Shown here: positions 25,702 through 37,305 of the stretch, piece by piece | How positions within the stretch are numbered: position 1 is the first letter of the stretch | How the letters are laid out: each line of letters starts with the position of its first letter | Source of the DNA: Atopsyche davidsoni | Taxonomy: Eukaryota; Arthropoda; Insecta; Trichoptera; Hydrobiosidae | Assembly: GCA_022113835.1 (NCBI GenBank) | Contig: JAILWY010000005.1 | Coordinates: forward strand, 576,501-640,500 | Length of the DNA: 64,000 bases | Reading direction: 5' to 3' | The notes under the pieces: generated by a model | Databases searched by the model: none | What the model was told of the DNA's origin: nothing | Seen by the model: the letters and a program-made list of their open reading frames with translations, nothing else | Program-made: the position numbers and the translations under genes

Positions 25702-25866
25702 AATATTTTAAATAAAATACTTGAGTGATTTTTACACATGTTACTTTTTATTGGTGACAGGTTTCGCCAACCTTTCACGTTGACATTATCAAACAATTAT
25801 CAAGTATTATAATCAAAATATAAAAATGGAATTTCACCAAGTACCAAGACTTTCTGTCAAAAATAT
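25702..25866 (-). mobile_element. head-to-head copy of the foldback/hammerhead-like family
   Basis: The left arm read on the minus strand (25793 to 25702) contains TTTGATAATGTCAACGTGAA, AGGTTGGCGAAACCTGTCAC and CACTCAAGTATTTTATT. The right arm (25794-25866, plus) is 5'-truncated and keeps CAAGTATTATAATCAAAATA and the outer ACCAAGTAC and TCTGTCAAAAATATT. In the stem, one C-to-T change is compensated as a G-U pair. Confidence 0.75.
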
Positions 25867-26593
25867 TTATTGCTTAAACACATTAAGCTAGTTTTTTTAT
25901 TCCTGAAAAGTCACAAAGTTTTAATAAATAAAACAATTTCAATAAATTTAAAACAATTAGTGCTGTTTTTAATGGCTTTAAGTATAATAACAGTCGGCAC
26001 CGTTGCAGAGATAAAGCGTAATCTCGGCGTGCTTCCACACCTGGAATGAAGTAGGCATCGCTTATCTGTCAATAAATTAAGTATATTAATGCTATTTATC
26101 AGAGCGTTTCAATCATTGGGGCTGTCACAAATCATTAATGAAATTACTTGTATCCACATGTTAATCTCACAACTTATAATTCTATCCAATCAGCCCACTG
26201 CCCTAGCGGCGACGCGTCATCCATCGCCGCCGCACAGGGCAGTGGGCGCGACAGCCACGAGCATCGCGCGTCTTCACGTCATCTCATGCACGCCAACTAA
26301 CTCATTCTGAATATAATAAACAATGCGCTGGGCATAATTAAATACTTTTTAAGATATTCAATTTTTGTATTAATATTTGAAAATCAAAATAATTGTTTTA
26401 TTTGTCTAAAATGTATGTTTGTAAATATAAAATAAAAACAATAACAGCCCTGCGGCAATACATAAATCTATTAAAGTTATAATTATTTCAGTCTAATATT
26501 TTGAAATCCTTCACACCTTCCGTCGTCACTCTACTATACTCTGAATCCGAAAAGCAGCTTAGGTCTCCGAGGAATGTCCCCGGCGCTCGGGCC
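25867..26593. other. spacer with GC island 26010-26310
   Basis: The island contains CAGCCCACTGCCCTAGCGGC and, about 55 bases later, GGGCAGTGGGC, an inverted repeat able to pair over 10 bases (GCCCACTGCC/GGCAGTGGGC). No gene is supported. Confidence 0.4.
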
Positions 26594-26673
26594 GCCACCG
26601 CGTCCAGATCGCCACCGCGCCCAGATCGCCACCGCGTCCCAGATCGCCACCGCGTCCAGATCGCCACCGCGCC
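26594..26673. repeat. 17-bp minisatellite
   Basis: GCCACCGCGTCCAGATC repeated four times plus a partial fifth copy; one copy is 18 bp (extra C). T/C variation alternates at one position. It lies inside a GC island (26520-26735). Confidence 0.93.
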
Positions 26674-26962
26674 GAGCCCCCGGGTGATGCGCCGCGACCG
26701 ATTGTCGCCGTTCCAGCCGCGCAGGCTGGTGTGATCATGGAATTTAAAATTGAGACGTAGGGTTTAATAGATTGCCATTACAATGCGACACTTAAAAAAT
26801 ACATCTTGCTGAACAATTCACTGGCGTAATGTGTTGAAACATGTCTCAAGTAAATGGTTTTCCTAATTATATATTTTAAAAATATGTGTCTATATTTTTA
26901 AAAACTAGCGTCTGTATTTATTTTTTTAATATTAAATGTAAAATATTATGATATGAGTAGAT

Positions 26963-27026
26963 GTGCAGATTGTATGCGCGGCGGGATGCACCAGGTAGAT
27001 GCGCAGATTTCATCCCTAGAGTAGAT
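26963..27026. repeat. second, short array of the 13-bp minisatellite
   Basis: GTGCAGATTGTAT, GCGCGGCGGGAT (12), GCACCAGGTAGAT, GCGCAGATTTCAT and CCCTAGAGTAGAT. These are the same unit family as 24998-25218, 1.75 kb upstream. Confidence 0.75.
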
Positions 27027-29148
27027 TCGCTAATTCATAATTAATAATTTAAAAAAATTATCTAATTTATTTTTAATTACCGTTTATATTTTATTACTCA
27101 TGAAAAAACCGAGCTCCCATTGGTGTTCATTAATAGTCTTCGACATTAAATGGCTACTCACTTTAATAAAACTTAAGTTTGTTTCCTAAGCTATTCGATG
27201 ATTATAAAAGTAGGTGGGTGGAATGCTTTTAACTTTCAGTAATAATTTATAAATTTAACCTTAACAGATGCATGTGTTGATTTCGTTCTGCATAATTTCC
27301 CGAGAAAAGTGCAGTTCGAGCCCTTCGGGCGCGATAAATAACGTGCCAGCCAGCTCTGGACTCGGGACGTGCCGGGGGCGCTGGCAGGGGAGGCACGCGT
27401 CCCTGCTAGGGTGTTAACTCGCACATATATTGATATATTGATAGGCGTAAGTAAATTCTAAATAATATAATTTATATTATTTTATGAAGATAAGTAGATT
27501 TTAGGTTTCGAGATTTAACTGAAGCCTTGGAAATCCCCTCGTTAAGTTTCAAAACGTATTTAAATGATTTATATCCAAGAAAAGAGTTTTTTGAAATTAA
27601 AACGAAAGTTTTTTTTCCAATAATAATGAAATATGCCTCCTGGAAGAATTTTTCCGGCGTATTTAAACTTAATGTTTTGATAGGGATGTATTGATTGGTT
27701 TGGTCAGATAGTCTGCGCTCGCCGGACTCGCCGGCCAGCCTCGGCGCCCGCAGCTCTTCGCTGTAACTATTATCGCTATTTTGGGTATTTTCCTTATTAA
27801 CACTCTGCGCTATGTAATTATGCCATATCAAATTGTCATGATGGACGAATATGGTTGGTGGCAATTTGTTGTTGTTTTCGTATCTATTATGAAACTGAAT
27901 TCCAGCGCATGTCGGGAATTCCATTCTTGCACGCCATTTAGATTTGTCGTTTTATTCACGTTAAAACATTGTGCATATAAATAAGAAGTTTATTTTAAAT
28001 TGACCATTAATAGAGGCGTGTTATATCACCAGAGCACTTAAATAAAACGTTAGAAAAATAAAACGCTAAGATTTAAACCTTATATTCTTAGAATTTCTGT
28101 GTTCTTGTGTGATATGATGTGTTTTTAGTTGAAATTTCCGACATTTGGGGCCTAGTACCGGAACATATATTTACTAAAAACGCAGTGGAACACTCAGGAA
28201 CACAGCGATTCTAATTAAAATTACTACCAAAACCTACAGACATGATTTTATTTTTAATTCGGGGATACAATTGGGACCAATTCTCAGTCTTGTAATGAAT
28301 GGTAAAATAATTGTGAAGTCAAGATGAAATTTTTATTAAGTTATTTATTAACTGGTTTAGTATATTTTTTTGTTTTTTTAGTGTGTATAAAATTTTTTTT
28401 TTCACAACAGTGACAAATTGAAAGTATTTCTTCCATTTATCATCTCGCATGTTCCTAATGTTCGCACGGAACTCTCATAACGGAACACCAATTTTTTTTT
28501 TCCTTTGAACGAATCGCTCCGGAGATAGTAATTAAAAGCGTGCTCGTTTTTTAATTAATTTAAATAAGATTACTTGATATTAATAACAACTAAGCAGATT
28601 CGACACACTCCAACCCAATTTGTCCGATTCACTACATCACAAGAGACGCGGCACGGACTCTGAGATTTGTTACGTTTTGTATTTCTATTAAATTAATTCT
28701 TTAAGCAGTATTCGATGTAATATATTATGCAATATTATGCTAAAAGTATGCACAGCACAATTTCATTCCTATTTTGTCTGTATTGCTTCTTGGTTATAAA
28801 TTGGAGATATCAGTTATTATAATTGGTAAATGCCATTTATTTTATGCCACCTGGCATGCAAAGAAATATAGGTCAGGTTTTATATTAATCTAAATCTTAT
28901 CTATAAGTCACAATGTAATTCTTTTTTGAGACATCAGGTTTTTTTGGTTTCACCAAAATTGACAAATATATTGCATATTTTGTTTCATTTAAAATTAGCG
29001 ATAAACTTCTTTAGAGAGCAATCAGAGAGCCTTTTGCTATAATTGGATGGCTGTACTGAAACCCTTGTGATCGAGGGCCGGGCAAATAAACTCAGAGCTC
29101 AGACCGTGTATCTTGGACTCTAGCCATACAAGCGGAGATTAAAATCTT
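27027..29148. other. spacer with small GC islands 27290-27420 and 27690-27765
   Basis: Apart from the frame at 27472-27924 nothing is supported. GGAACAC/GTTCC words recur between 28160 and 28490 but do not form a regular repeat. Confidence 0.4.
27472..27924 (-). CDS. unrecognised ORF, 150 codons
   Basis: Begins at ATG (27924-27922) and is the longest ATG-started frame outside microsatellites. The residues are mixed (N-terminal MEFPTCAGIQFHNRYENN). A GC-rich middle covers the island at 27690-27765 and the C-terminal third is AT-rich and basic. No signal peptide, membrane segment or known motif. A frame of this length is not improbable in 64 kb of six-frame sequence. Confidence 0.12.
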   Translation of the reverse strand: MEFPTCAGIQFHNRYENNNKLPPTIFVHHDNLIWHNYIAQSVNKENTQNSDNSYSEELRAPRLAGESGERRLSDQTNQYIPIKTLSLNTPEKFFQEAYFIIIGKKTFVLISKNSFLGYKSFKYVLKLNEGISKASVKSRNLKSTYLHKII

Positions 29149-29340
29149 ATGCGGACAATTAGACTTTCTAGTTGTGTAACGATAATAATAATTCCCGGTT
29201 TGATGTATGATGATTGCCCGCCGACCGGTCACGGTTATTGGAATCCCGGATGGCTCCGGAGCCTCACCTGTTGGGACTCACGGGGGCTCACGGGGGCCGA
29301 CAGGAGCCCCGCCCTTCATCACCCTCCTTGGTGATTTATT
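29060..29340. other. GC island with short CACGGGGGC repeat
   Basis: Contains CTCACGGGGGCTCACGGGGG (two 10-bp units) and CACCTGTTGGG, an E-box word. A 61-codon frame at 29149-29334 lacks any domain. Confidence 0.35.
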
Positions 29341-29871
29341 AGGAGAACCGTAAATATTCTGTTCCAATCTTAATTTAGGACATTTTAATAAGAAATCGAT
29401 TACATTACCAACAAAGCTAAAATAAAAAAAGGTTTCATTTTTTTTAAAGTAGATAAAATTAATCGCAATCAATAATTTTGAAAGGAATAAATGTCGTTTA
29501 TAAATAAACACAACAAAATTAATTATTGTTTACAAATCACAAAAAAATAAAATATACAGTTTTACAGGTGTAATAATATATTTATAGGACATTACAATAT
29601 ATTTAGTTTTATACGTGTTTATTTAAGTTTTTTTTCGAAGAATATTATAATGAGTCACGTATCACATATCTCCACGGTACACCTGTTAATCAATTAGCGA
29701 CCGATGCTAATGAGTAAATTTACTATAGCAGAAGTGAGGCACCTTTGAATTTGACACTCCAGCGGGACTGCGAATCAATGAATCTGATTATAAGAAAAAG
29801 ATCGTATTTATTTAAATCTTATTATACTCAATGCTATGCAGATGAGAAATTACCATTCGTATTGTGGATGC

Positions 29872-29970
29872 ATATATATCTATATATATTTATATATCTA
29901 TATTTATATATATATCTATATATATATATATATATGTATGTATTTATAAACATATATTTATATATAAATA
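29872..29970. repeat. interrupted (TA)n microsatellite
   Basis: TA alternation broken by TATC and TATT variants, suggesting an old decayed array. The plus-strand frame through it is an artefact. Confidence 0.95.
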
Positions 29971-32029
29971 AATTGCTGTGTTGGTATTCATGAGAGTTTT
30001 TGAAAGTGACACTCCACGTATAAAATTTATCGTATGTGTATCTTCTTGATTTTTACATTTTATTTATTTTGAATTATATCTGAATCTCATAAAAAACAAT
30101 TTCTTCAAAATAACGTTTAATTAATTACATTTCGTCTGCAGTGACACCTGCTTTTACCACATTTCTTGTTTTATAAAATATTACCATACATAATATTTCA
30201 TTGAAATCAGAAGCATTTTTATCACTTTTTGTGATATTTAATTAAAGCAGTCCACGGATAGAGGGACACTGGTTTATTATGAATGTATTATAAAGGTAAA
30301 TGATTTGCAACTGAATACTGAATCATGATCTATCTGTTTTCTTTTTTGAACATTTTTGACACATAAGAAGACGTTTCATTAAATTATATGAAATGCAATA
30401 ATTTACTTTATGATTCGATTATTTACCGTTGTAAAAAGTGTGAAAAGATCAAACTTTACAAGTCTTGTGAACGTGTTATCAACTGAATATCGTTATTTTT
30501 ACACGACAACCGAATTCATCAAATAAACAGCATTCAAATCATCAACTTTTATTTATAGTCACTAAAAAATGTAGGTGTGCATTTATGTATATAATATAAA
30601 CTTAAGTTATCGTGGTTAATGGTTCCTTATCGGAAGAAGCCTGCAATTAACAATCAAAGACACATCTTACAGATCAACATACAAACGATGACATGCCAAC
30701 AATATAAGCACTACTATATAAACTAACTTTACCCTATCAATTACACGAATTTACGACTGCAAAGCGTCGTAAATATTTATACAAGAATGTATTCAACTTT
30801 ATAATTTCACCGTTTAATATTTTATATTTGGTAATATCGTTAATTTTTATTTCCCTGTTTTTTTCGAATTCCCCGATATATATTTTGAAGGACATTATAT
30901 TCGGGGACATTACTATTGCGGCTGACCGATGTTTATGCGTTCATTGAATCTTTTAATGTTGAATAACTCCATAGTATTAATATTTTAGACAAACATTACC
31001 AATTCAGTTAATGGAGTATTTTGCATTGAATGGTATAATAAATTGGTCGTATTGATTTACCTTCTAGATTTCCGTGAAAATTTTTGTCATGAAATAAGAA
31101 ACACGCGTATTAACCAATCGATATATTAAGTTTTAAATATGTTTAGTTATCATCATTCGTATTTCTCGCCCACACGCATAAAAACCAGAGGTCTGTAATT
31201 AGATACCACACTATTTTATTTTAGTTATTTCAATGAGACAACATAGTGGCTTAAAGTTTTTTTGTTTATGTTCAAACAATTTTTTCCGTAGAGATATTTT
31301 TATGTAATACTATAGAGAGCTTCTCCTGATTTCAATTTCATCGATTAATGTTCAAGTAAATTTATAAAAAATACGATGAGACAAAAAAATCATGCACGAG
31401 CGTATTTCTTGAACATGACTTTGATTTCTTGATTGTTAATCTACTATCATAATATCCATTTTGTGTGTGTATGTTTCATTTTTTGGTTTTCTATACAATA
31501 TATTAAAAGATACAACGCTGATTTTTTGCATGTAAGTTTAGTAAATTTTTCCGCAGCTATGTGCCGAATTTCAAGACGATAGGATAATATTTTTATTCAT
31601 AAACTAATTTAATAAAACTATAAAATATGCTTTAGCGAGTTTCAATATGTACGAATTAAAGGATTTTATTGTTCACTGCGAGAATTTCAAATTTAGAACT
31701 TTTACAAAAAAACAAATTTTGATGCTTCTTAGAAATTTTCAGTTTATGTCAGCTTGACACAAGTACCAATTTTATTTTTTTATCTAAATTGCGTAAGAAA
31801 TGAATAATCACAACATTAATAACTCAAAATGCCTCCGAAAATGTCATTCTGTGACGGGCAACATTTCTAGTATTAAAATAAACTCGATTCTTCCTGAGCG
31901 CGCTTTCTCGCTCCGGTCTCGGTGCGCGTATCCAAAACTGAAGTTATAGTCATACTGACGCTTGTATAAGTTAAGTCGAAGAAAGGTTTTAATTTTTTAA
32001 AATGTTTTTGAAAATGTAATCGAGATGAC
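29971..32029. other. 2-kb AT-rich desert
   Basis: No GC island, frame or tandem array. This is the longest island-free stretch in the window. A small GC patch at 31890-31930 marks its end. Confidence 0.6.
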
Positions 32030-32470
32030 GACGAGCTGTCATTTTAATTTCACGGCAATCGGCAGTTATATTTAACGCACCCCAAGTTATATTAAGTCGA
32101 CAGTGCTGGGTAAATGACCTGGTTATTTCAATTCAAGTGCTAAAGTGTCTAAGCTGCTAAGTTTAGCAGCCTTAGAGATCGTTGGCCCGGTGCACCCCCG
32201 GAGCGGCCGCAGCCCCGCAGCCCCGCAGCCCCCGCGAGAACACCCAGCACTTGTTATTCCGTTTCGGGCAATTTCACGAGCGAGGGAGCATCACGCGACC
32301 GCTGATTGTTTTATATTAATTTCGGTAGTTTATTTGTGCGGCGGGAAATGCGCCTAATTGAATCCGAGACGCCCGCGGCCAGTCGTTAGGGCTCCCCCTC
32401 TGACGCCCCGAGCTCACCGGCGATACCTCGTATGTCTGTCATGATCGTTCTTGCGTTTACCTAAACCGCC
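32030..32470. promoter_or_regulatory. GC island with a near-perfect palindrome, candidate regulatory element
   Basis: Contains an inverted repeat at 32148-32176 (TCTAAG and CTGCTAA arms, two-base loop, one bulged C), three CCCCGCAG units at about 32210-32230 and homeodomain-like words. An open frame at 32145-32357 lacks any domain. Regulatory function is inferred. Confidence 0.3.
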
Positions 32471-33234
32471 TGTTTTTCGATTACACTGATATCGATCGGG
32501 GCTCAATGAGCTTAATTTATGAAACCCGAGTTGTTACTTAAATCATTTTAACTTTTGATTTTTAACAATATCTACCTAACATAAAAAAATTGTAAATAAA
32601 TTAAAAACGTTTATATTACAGCATTAAAATATTTGAATATATTTAAGAGTAACAATACATAACGTACTTGTAAATTTTTAGGTTTTATATTGCAATTTTC
32701 TAAATGCCATGAAATCTTGTCTTTCAGATCTCACAAATTCGAATTCGACAAACATATTGCACGTTTTGCTTAGTAATTTTTTACTTTTGTATTAACAATA
32801 AGCAATTTAAACATAATAATTAATATTAAATAAACAGTTCTTAATGTTTGAAGAGTAAAAAAAAAAATGCACTACAGACATTGTGAGTTTGTTGTCTTAC
32901 CTCAGTCGTGCGTTAATCTCGTTTCCAAATTATTTCCCAGACTATACAAGTATATATCTAAAAACTAGAAATATCGATACTGCATTTGCACATAACAATT
33001 ATAACATAAATACAAAGATGGATAGGGTTCTAAGTCGTGTACTAGAGGATATGATTTTCATCCTTTGTCTCACAAATGTTTTTTGGACAATTTGTTTAAA
33101 TTACTCTTGTGATTTTTTTTGGCTTTCAAATGGTTCATAAGACTTAGAATCCTCTCTTAAAAGGAAAAAGCGTCGTAGCCATTCGGTTATTCATTTTTTT
33201 TGTTTAGTATAAAGTTTTACAAATGAAACTCCAC
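32471..33234. other. AT-rich spacer
   Basis: An 85-codon frame (32883-33140) of AT-rich codons shows no domain. Confidence 0.55.
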
Positions 33235-33460
33235 AACTCCACAAAGTGACTCGCGATCGCGTGCCTCCGAGCTGCACGCTCGACATAGCCCGGCATTTCC
33301 TTCAGAACGTCTCGTTTCCAGTAATTCAATTATTCCCGTTCTCTGGTTTGGCTGTGGGGGGATTGATATTCGGCAGTTGCGGCGTGATGGGGCCGCGGAC
33401 TGGCCGCGGCCCGCCCGTAATTAAAGTGTCTCCTGGCCGGAGCTCGCGGTGATGAATTGT
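33235..33460. promoter_or_regulatory. GC island, candidate regulatory element
   Basis: Carries CCGCGGACTGGCCGCGG (an imperfect palindrome) and GCCCGCCCGTAATT (33409-33422), the inverse of the 14-mer at 265-278, followed by TAATTAAAG. Frames are open on both strands without domains. Confidence 0.3.
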
Positions 33461-34639
33461 CTTCATTGTTCTGGCAGAAGGTTTCTTCCTTTCCCATGTG
33501 TTTTGCATGTGACTTCAGACAAACTGCTATGCATTTGATCCCCTTTTTGTTTCCACTGGATTACCAAATAAAGTTTAATAGTGGTTCTTGGGAGTTCAGC
33601 CGCGTCCTATTTTCTGGTTCTGGCGTTTTTCTTTGGGAACTTATGATTTTTACGGATTATTTATACATCGCCAAAAGTACACCTGACAAAAGTGTTAAGA
33701 CCTGATAGACTTGGTATATGATGTTCAAAATTTTCTCATTGAAAGAGACAACTGCAAGAAGAGGTTTATTAAAGATATTTTAGACGTTTTGTTGTTTCAT
33801 TTTCCGACATAAGTTTGTTATCGTGCAAAATAAGAAAAAAAAAACTTCTATTTCTTTTGGAACTTCGAGGCATTGCGCTTAGTTTTGTTTAAAAGCCTTT
33901 ACTTTTCCTCTTCATCATGATGACGATTTCAATACCTATGATACTAAAATAAAACTATAAAAAATGCTTTTATATTCTAGATGAACATTAGGAAGTGTTT
34001 AGTTCCTTTTTTTATTCACGTGTACCTTTGAAAAATAATTGCACTTACGACGCAACAGAAAGCGTTAATAGCGGTCATAAATCTTATCTGGTTTTCAATT
34101 TTCTGACTTACAATAGTATCACATTATTGATATGATAAATTGATAAATAATTCTTTTAAACACTTTGATAATAGATGTTCAGTATTAACGCTACAAGAAA
34201 CACGATAAATGCGGTATTTTCACTTCTGCCTTCACCTTCATGGGAATCATCTTTAGGTAGAATGGTTTATTAAATGTTTTCCGATTTAATTGAGACTCAT
34301 TCGTACCTTGAGGTTACACCATTACTCTTCGAAACGTCAGTCAGTGTTTGAAATGTTCACTTTAGAATTATTTGATTCATCTTGCACTATGTGTCTTGTA
34401 GCGTGCGCCGTCCGTCTTTGGGGGGTGATGAGCAAACGCTTTACTGCAGGGACTGGCGAGCTTTTTATACCTGCCTGTGATTTACAATTTTTTTAAATTT
34501 CGTCTGTTTTGAAAATACTCTAGGCGTCTGTACCTGAAGATGCCAAAATATTTGCAAAAAATATTTTTCTCACATAATCTAAATACACGTTAACGTATTT
34601 TTTTGGCGTTTAATTTATATTATGTTCATAAAAAATAAT
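33461..34639. other. AT-rich spacer
   Basis: Frames of 82 (33457-33705) and 68 (34290-34496) codons, without domains. No repeats noted. Confidence 0.5.
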
Positions 34640-34844
34640 TGACGAGATGTAGCACGCCAATGCTACGCGTGACCGGGTGCCAACAAGCACTACATCCGCC
34701 TATCCTGCGGGCATGTAGGATAACTCGTGACTGTAATTTGGTTATTCTGGAATTTATACGCATCAAATAATTTAAGGTTTTCACGAACCCGCTGTGGGAC
34801 TTCGCGTTACGCCAGGGTTAAAGGTTTTTTTTTTTTTTTTTTTT
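34640..34844 (-). mobile_element. possible retroposed segment ending in poly-A on the minus strand
   Basis: A GC-rich block (34640-34740) with short inverted repeats (TAGCA/TGCTA; TATCCT/AGGATA) and a second block at 34780-34822 end at T20 (34825-34844). Read on the minus strand this is an A20 run preceding the GC-rich block, so if it is a retroposon it would run the other way. No target duplication was found. Confidence 0.2.
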
Positions 34845-35162
34845 CATTAAACGTTTATTTTTAAAACCATGAAATTTAAACAATAAAGTTTTGCGTTCTC
34901 TTACCAGACGATTTATACTATATTAATATTAAATAAATTACACTATCGCTGTTACTTTTCTACAGTGAGACTTACTATATTTTAAAAAATATATTTTTTT
35001 AATTTAAATATAATTTATTTATTGTTTACACTTAAGTGAATAATACTTATACTATTTTTGTATGAAAATATAAAAATAAATCCTAATAATATTATTTAAA
35101 GCGTAATGTTTACGTTATGTATATTTAAATACCCATATTATTATTCTTTGTTTCAAGTATAG

Positions 35163-35215
35163 TTTGCGTTGGTATAAGAAGAATTGAAATTATGATACTA
35201 GAAGATTTTATTCAG
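35163..35215 (+). other. candidate internal exon, 53 bp
   Basis: TTCTTTGTTTCAAGTATAG (to 35162) is a good acceptor and CAG-GTAAGC at 35215/35216 a strong donor. One frame is open through to the junction (VGIRRIEIMILEDFIQ), and the exon includes an in-frame ATG. It is AT-rich like its surroundings, which weakens it. Confidence 0.22.
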
Positions 35216-35473
35216 GTAAGCATAAAACTTATATGATATATTTGTTTAATATTTTATATCATAGATTATAAAAGAGTTGAGCTTAAAAAGACATTATTTA
35301 TTTAGGTGTGTTTTCAACTATTTAACTATTTAAATTTAAAACCTTTTAAATTTATATTTTACAAAATCCACTGGTAAACAACTACAAAACAATATCTTAG
35401 TCTTTCTAAAATACATTTTATGCAATTGTATTTAATTTAATATGAAACGAAAAAATAAACAAGTAGTGATGGC

Positions 35474-35800
35474 TTAACGGATGATTCGCCTATGAGTTTT
35501 TACCGTCGGTTTCGTTAACGAATGTTTTATTTTGTGTATGTTTTTTCGCGTCAGACACGCCTGAAAAAAGATCTTATTTAACGGTGTTTCAGATTGGTTT
35601 TCAAATTCAATAACGCGGAGGGGGCGGCCCTTCGATGCTCCTGCTAACGATGAGTGCAATTGTCCCATTTTTTCCGTGCCATACCAGCTGTGCCACGCAT
35701 TAGGCCACGGTTTATAATAAGGTTTTTGAAATACTGCGTGTGTACTCTCAATTACCTGGATTAACTCTGGCGTTGGTCTTGTTTGTTGTATGACACGCAA
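35474..35800 (-). CDS. unrecognised ORF in GC island, 108 codons
   Basis: The frame opens at TTG with no early ATG (first internal Met near codon 45). The residue mixture around FQKPYYKPWPNAWHSWYG is aromatic-rich and protein-like, and the GC island 35580-35790 coincides with it. AG-GT junctions inside (CAG-GTAATT; TTTTTTCAG) could indicate an exon rather than a whole gene. No family is recognised. Confidence 0.15.
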   Translation of the reverse strand: MRVIQQTRPTPELIQVIESTHAVFQKPYYKPWPNAWHSWYGTEKMGQLHSSLAGASKGRPLRVIEFENQSETPLNKIFFQACLTRKNIHKIKHSLTKPTVKTHRRIIR

Positions 35801-36000
35801 GCCTTTTCTGTTATTTGTTACATAAGAAACTTTACCAATTTCCAGAATTTTTTTAAGGCTGCAATCTGTTTTACTGTTTATATGTTACTATTATCCGTAA
35901 TTAAGCTATTTTAAATCGTATTATATTATTTGTTATTAAAAAATAATGATGTAAGTATCATAATAAAATTGAAAAAAAATAAAGAACACCTATTTACATA
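35801..36000. other. AT-rich spacer
   Basis: Nothing recognised. Confidence 0.6.
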
Positions 36001-36111
36001 TTTTAAATAAAATATAATACTTGAGTGATTTTTCCACATGTTAATTTTTATTAGTGAAAGGTTGGAAGAACCGGTATGAAAATATGAAACATTTAGCCAA
36101 CCTGTACTGAA
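36001..36111 (-). mobile_element. diverged copy of the foldback/hammerhead-like family
   Basis: On the plus strand AATACTTGAGTGATTTTTCC, ACATGTTAATTTTTATTAGTG and GAAAGGTTGG are recognisable. The ACCGGT core is displaced by a rearrangement (AAGAACCGGTATG), so the stem-loop is destroyed. Confidence 0.6.
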
Positions 36112-37305
36112 GTTCTTCTCTCTATGTACCAGTAGGCATTTTATAATATATGTTATATAAATTTATATTTCAAAAATTTCAAACATATGAATATGTGTTT
36201 GTTACCCAAAATTGGAGCTTTCTTGTATTAAAAAAAAATTCTTTTGAATTTATAAGCCACATTAATATGCAACTCAACTAAAAAAAGCTTACTTACTTCT
36301 TCCTGAAACTTTGCAGTCTAGGGCAGGCAATCAACTGTTCTAATAATTTAACCACATAGCGGTTAAATTTAACAATACAATATTGCACAGCTGGTGAAGT
36401 TTTATAACAATACAAGTTCCTAAGTAACAGAGTTCAGCTCAAAGTTGACGTTCTTCCGGTTGGGAAAGCGCCGGAGATAACTGCGGTTTGTGCCCACGCT
36501 TCCACGATTGTACCTCTTAAATAATTGAAAAGCAACCAATTTGTTTGAAAAATTGTTTTTTCCATTTTAATTTATTTTTAAACTGGATTTAATGCTTCAA
36601 ATTTACTACATGCACAATAAAGTATGTAACGCGACCGTCGCGTGGGACTCGATTTATCGGCATAGTTTTAGATTGTGGTAGATAAAGCTCGCGGCTGGAG
36701 TGTTTATAATTTGATTTCATGTAGCCAACATACCTCGCGGTGGAGCCTTCAGTTTGCGATTTTCTCGCATCTTTATCACACACTAAAGCTATCTCCGGGA
36801 TAACTCTGTTCAATTTACACGCATGAAACTTTCATAGAATTTCACGGCCCTCCTTCACTTCGCACCCTTGTAACAAAATAATACAAATGTTTAAAAAATA
36901 TATTTTTATATTTCTTAAACAAAACCACACGGTTAAGTTCGCTGATCTATTCAAAATATACAAAGTGCTTTCAAATCAAAAAATGGTTCATGTTATTCTT
37001 TTTTTAAAGTATAATGATCAATTTCAAGACTTAAATGATGTGTTAATACATTATTTAGGCAATATAAATTAACCACAAGCCCACAGCAGTTCAATTGTAA
37101 GCTGAGCCTTAAAGAAATTAAAGTAATTTTTCCCCGTAATAATAATTATTAACCAATGCGTTACTAAATAAAAATAGCTTTGATAAATAAAAATATATGA
37201 TTTCAGATAATTTAAAAAGAAATAAAAAATGCACTCTTCAGAAAATCATTTGATCATTTTAATCTTGGAAAACAAAAATTATCACATATATATTTAAGAA
37301 ATTCA
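36112..37305. other. AT-rich spacer with a 9-bp hairpin
   Basis: AATTTAACC and GGTTAAATT (36345-36353, 36361-36369) form a perfect 9-bp stem with a 7-base loop. Minor GC patches at 36430-36520 and 36620-36790. A 74-codon minus-strand frame (36589-36813) has no domain. Confidence 0.45.
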
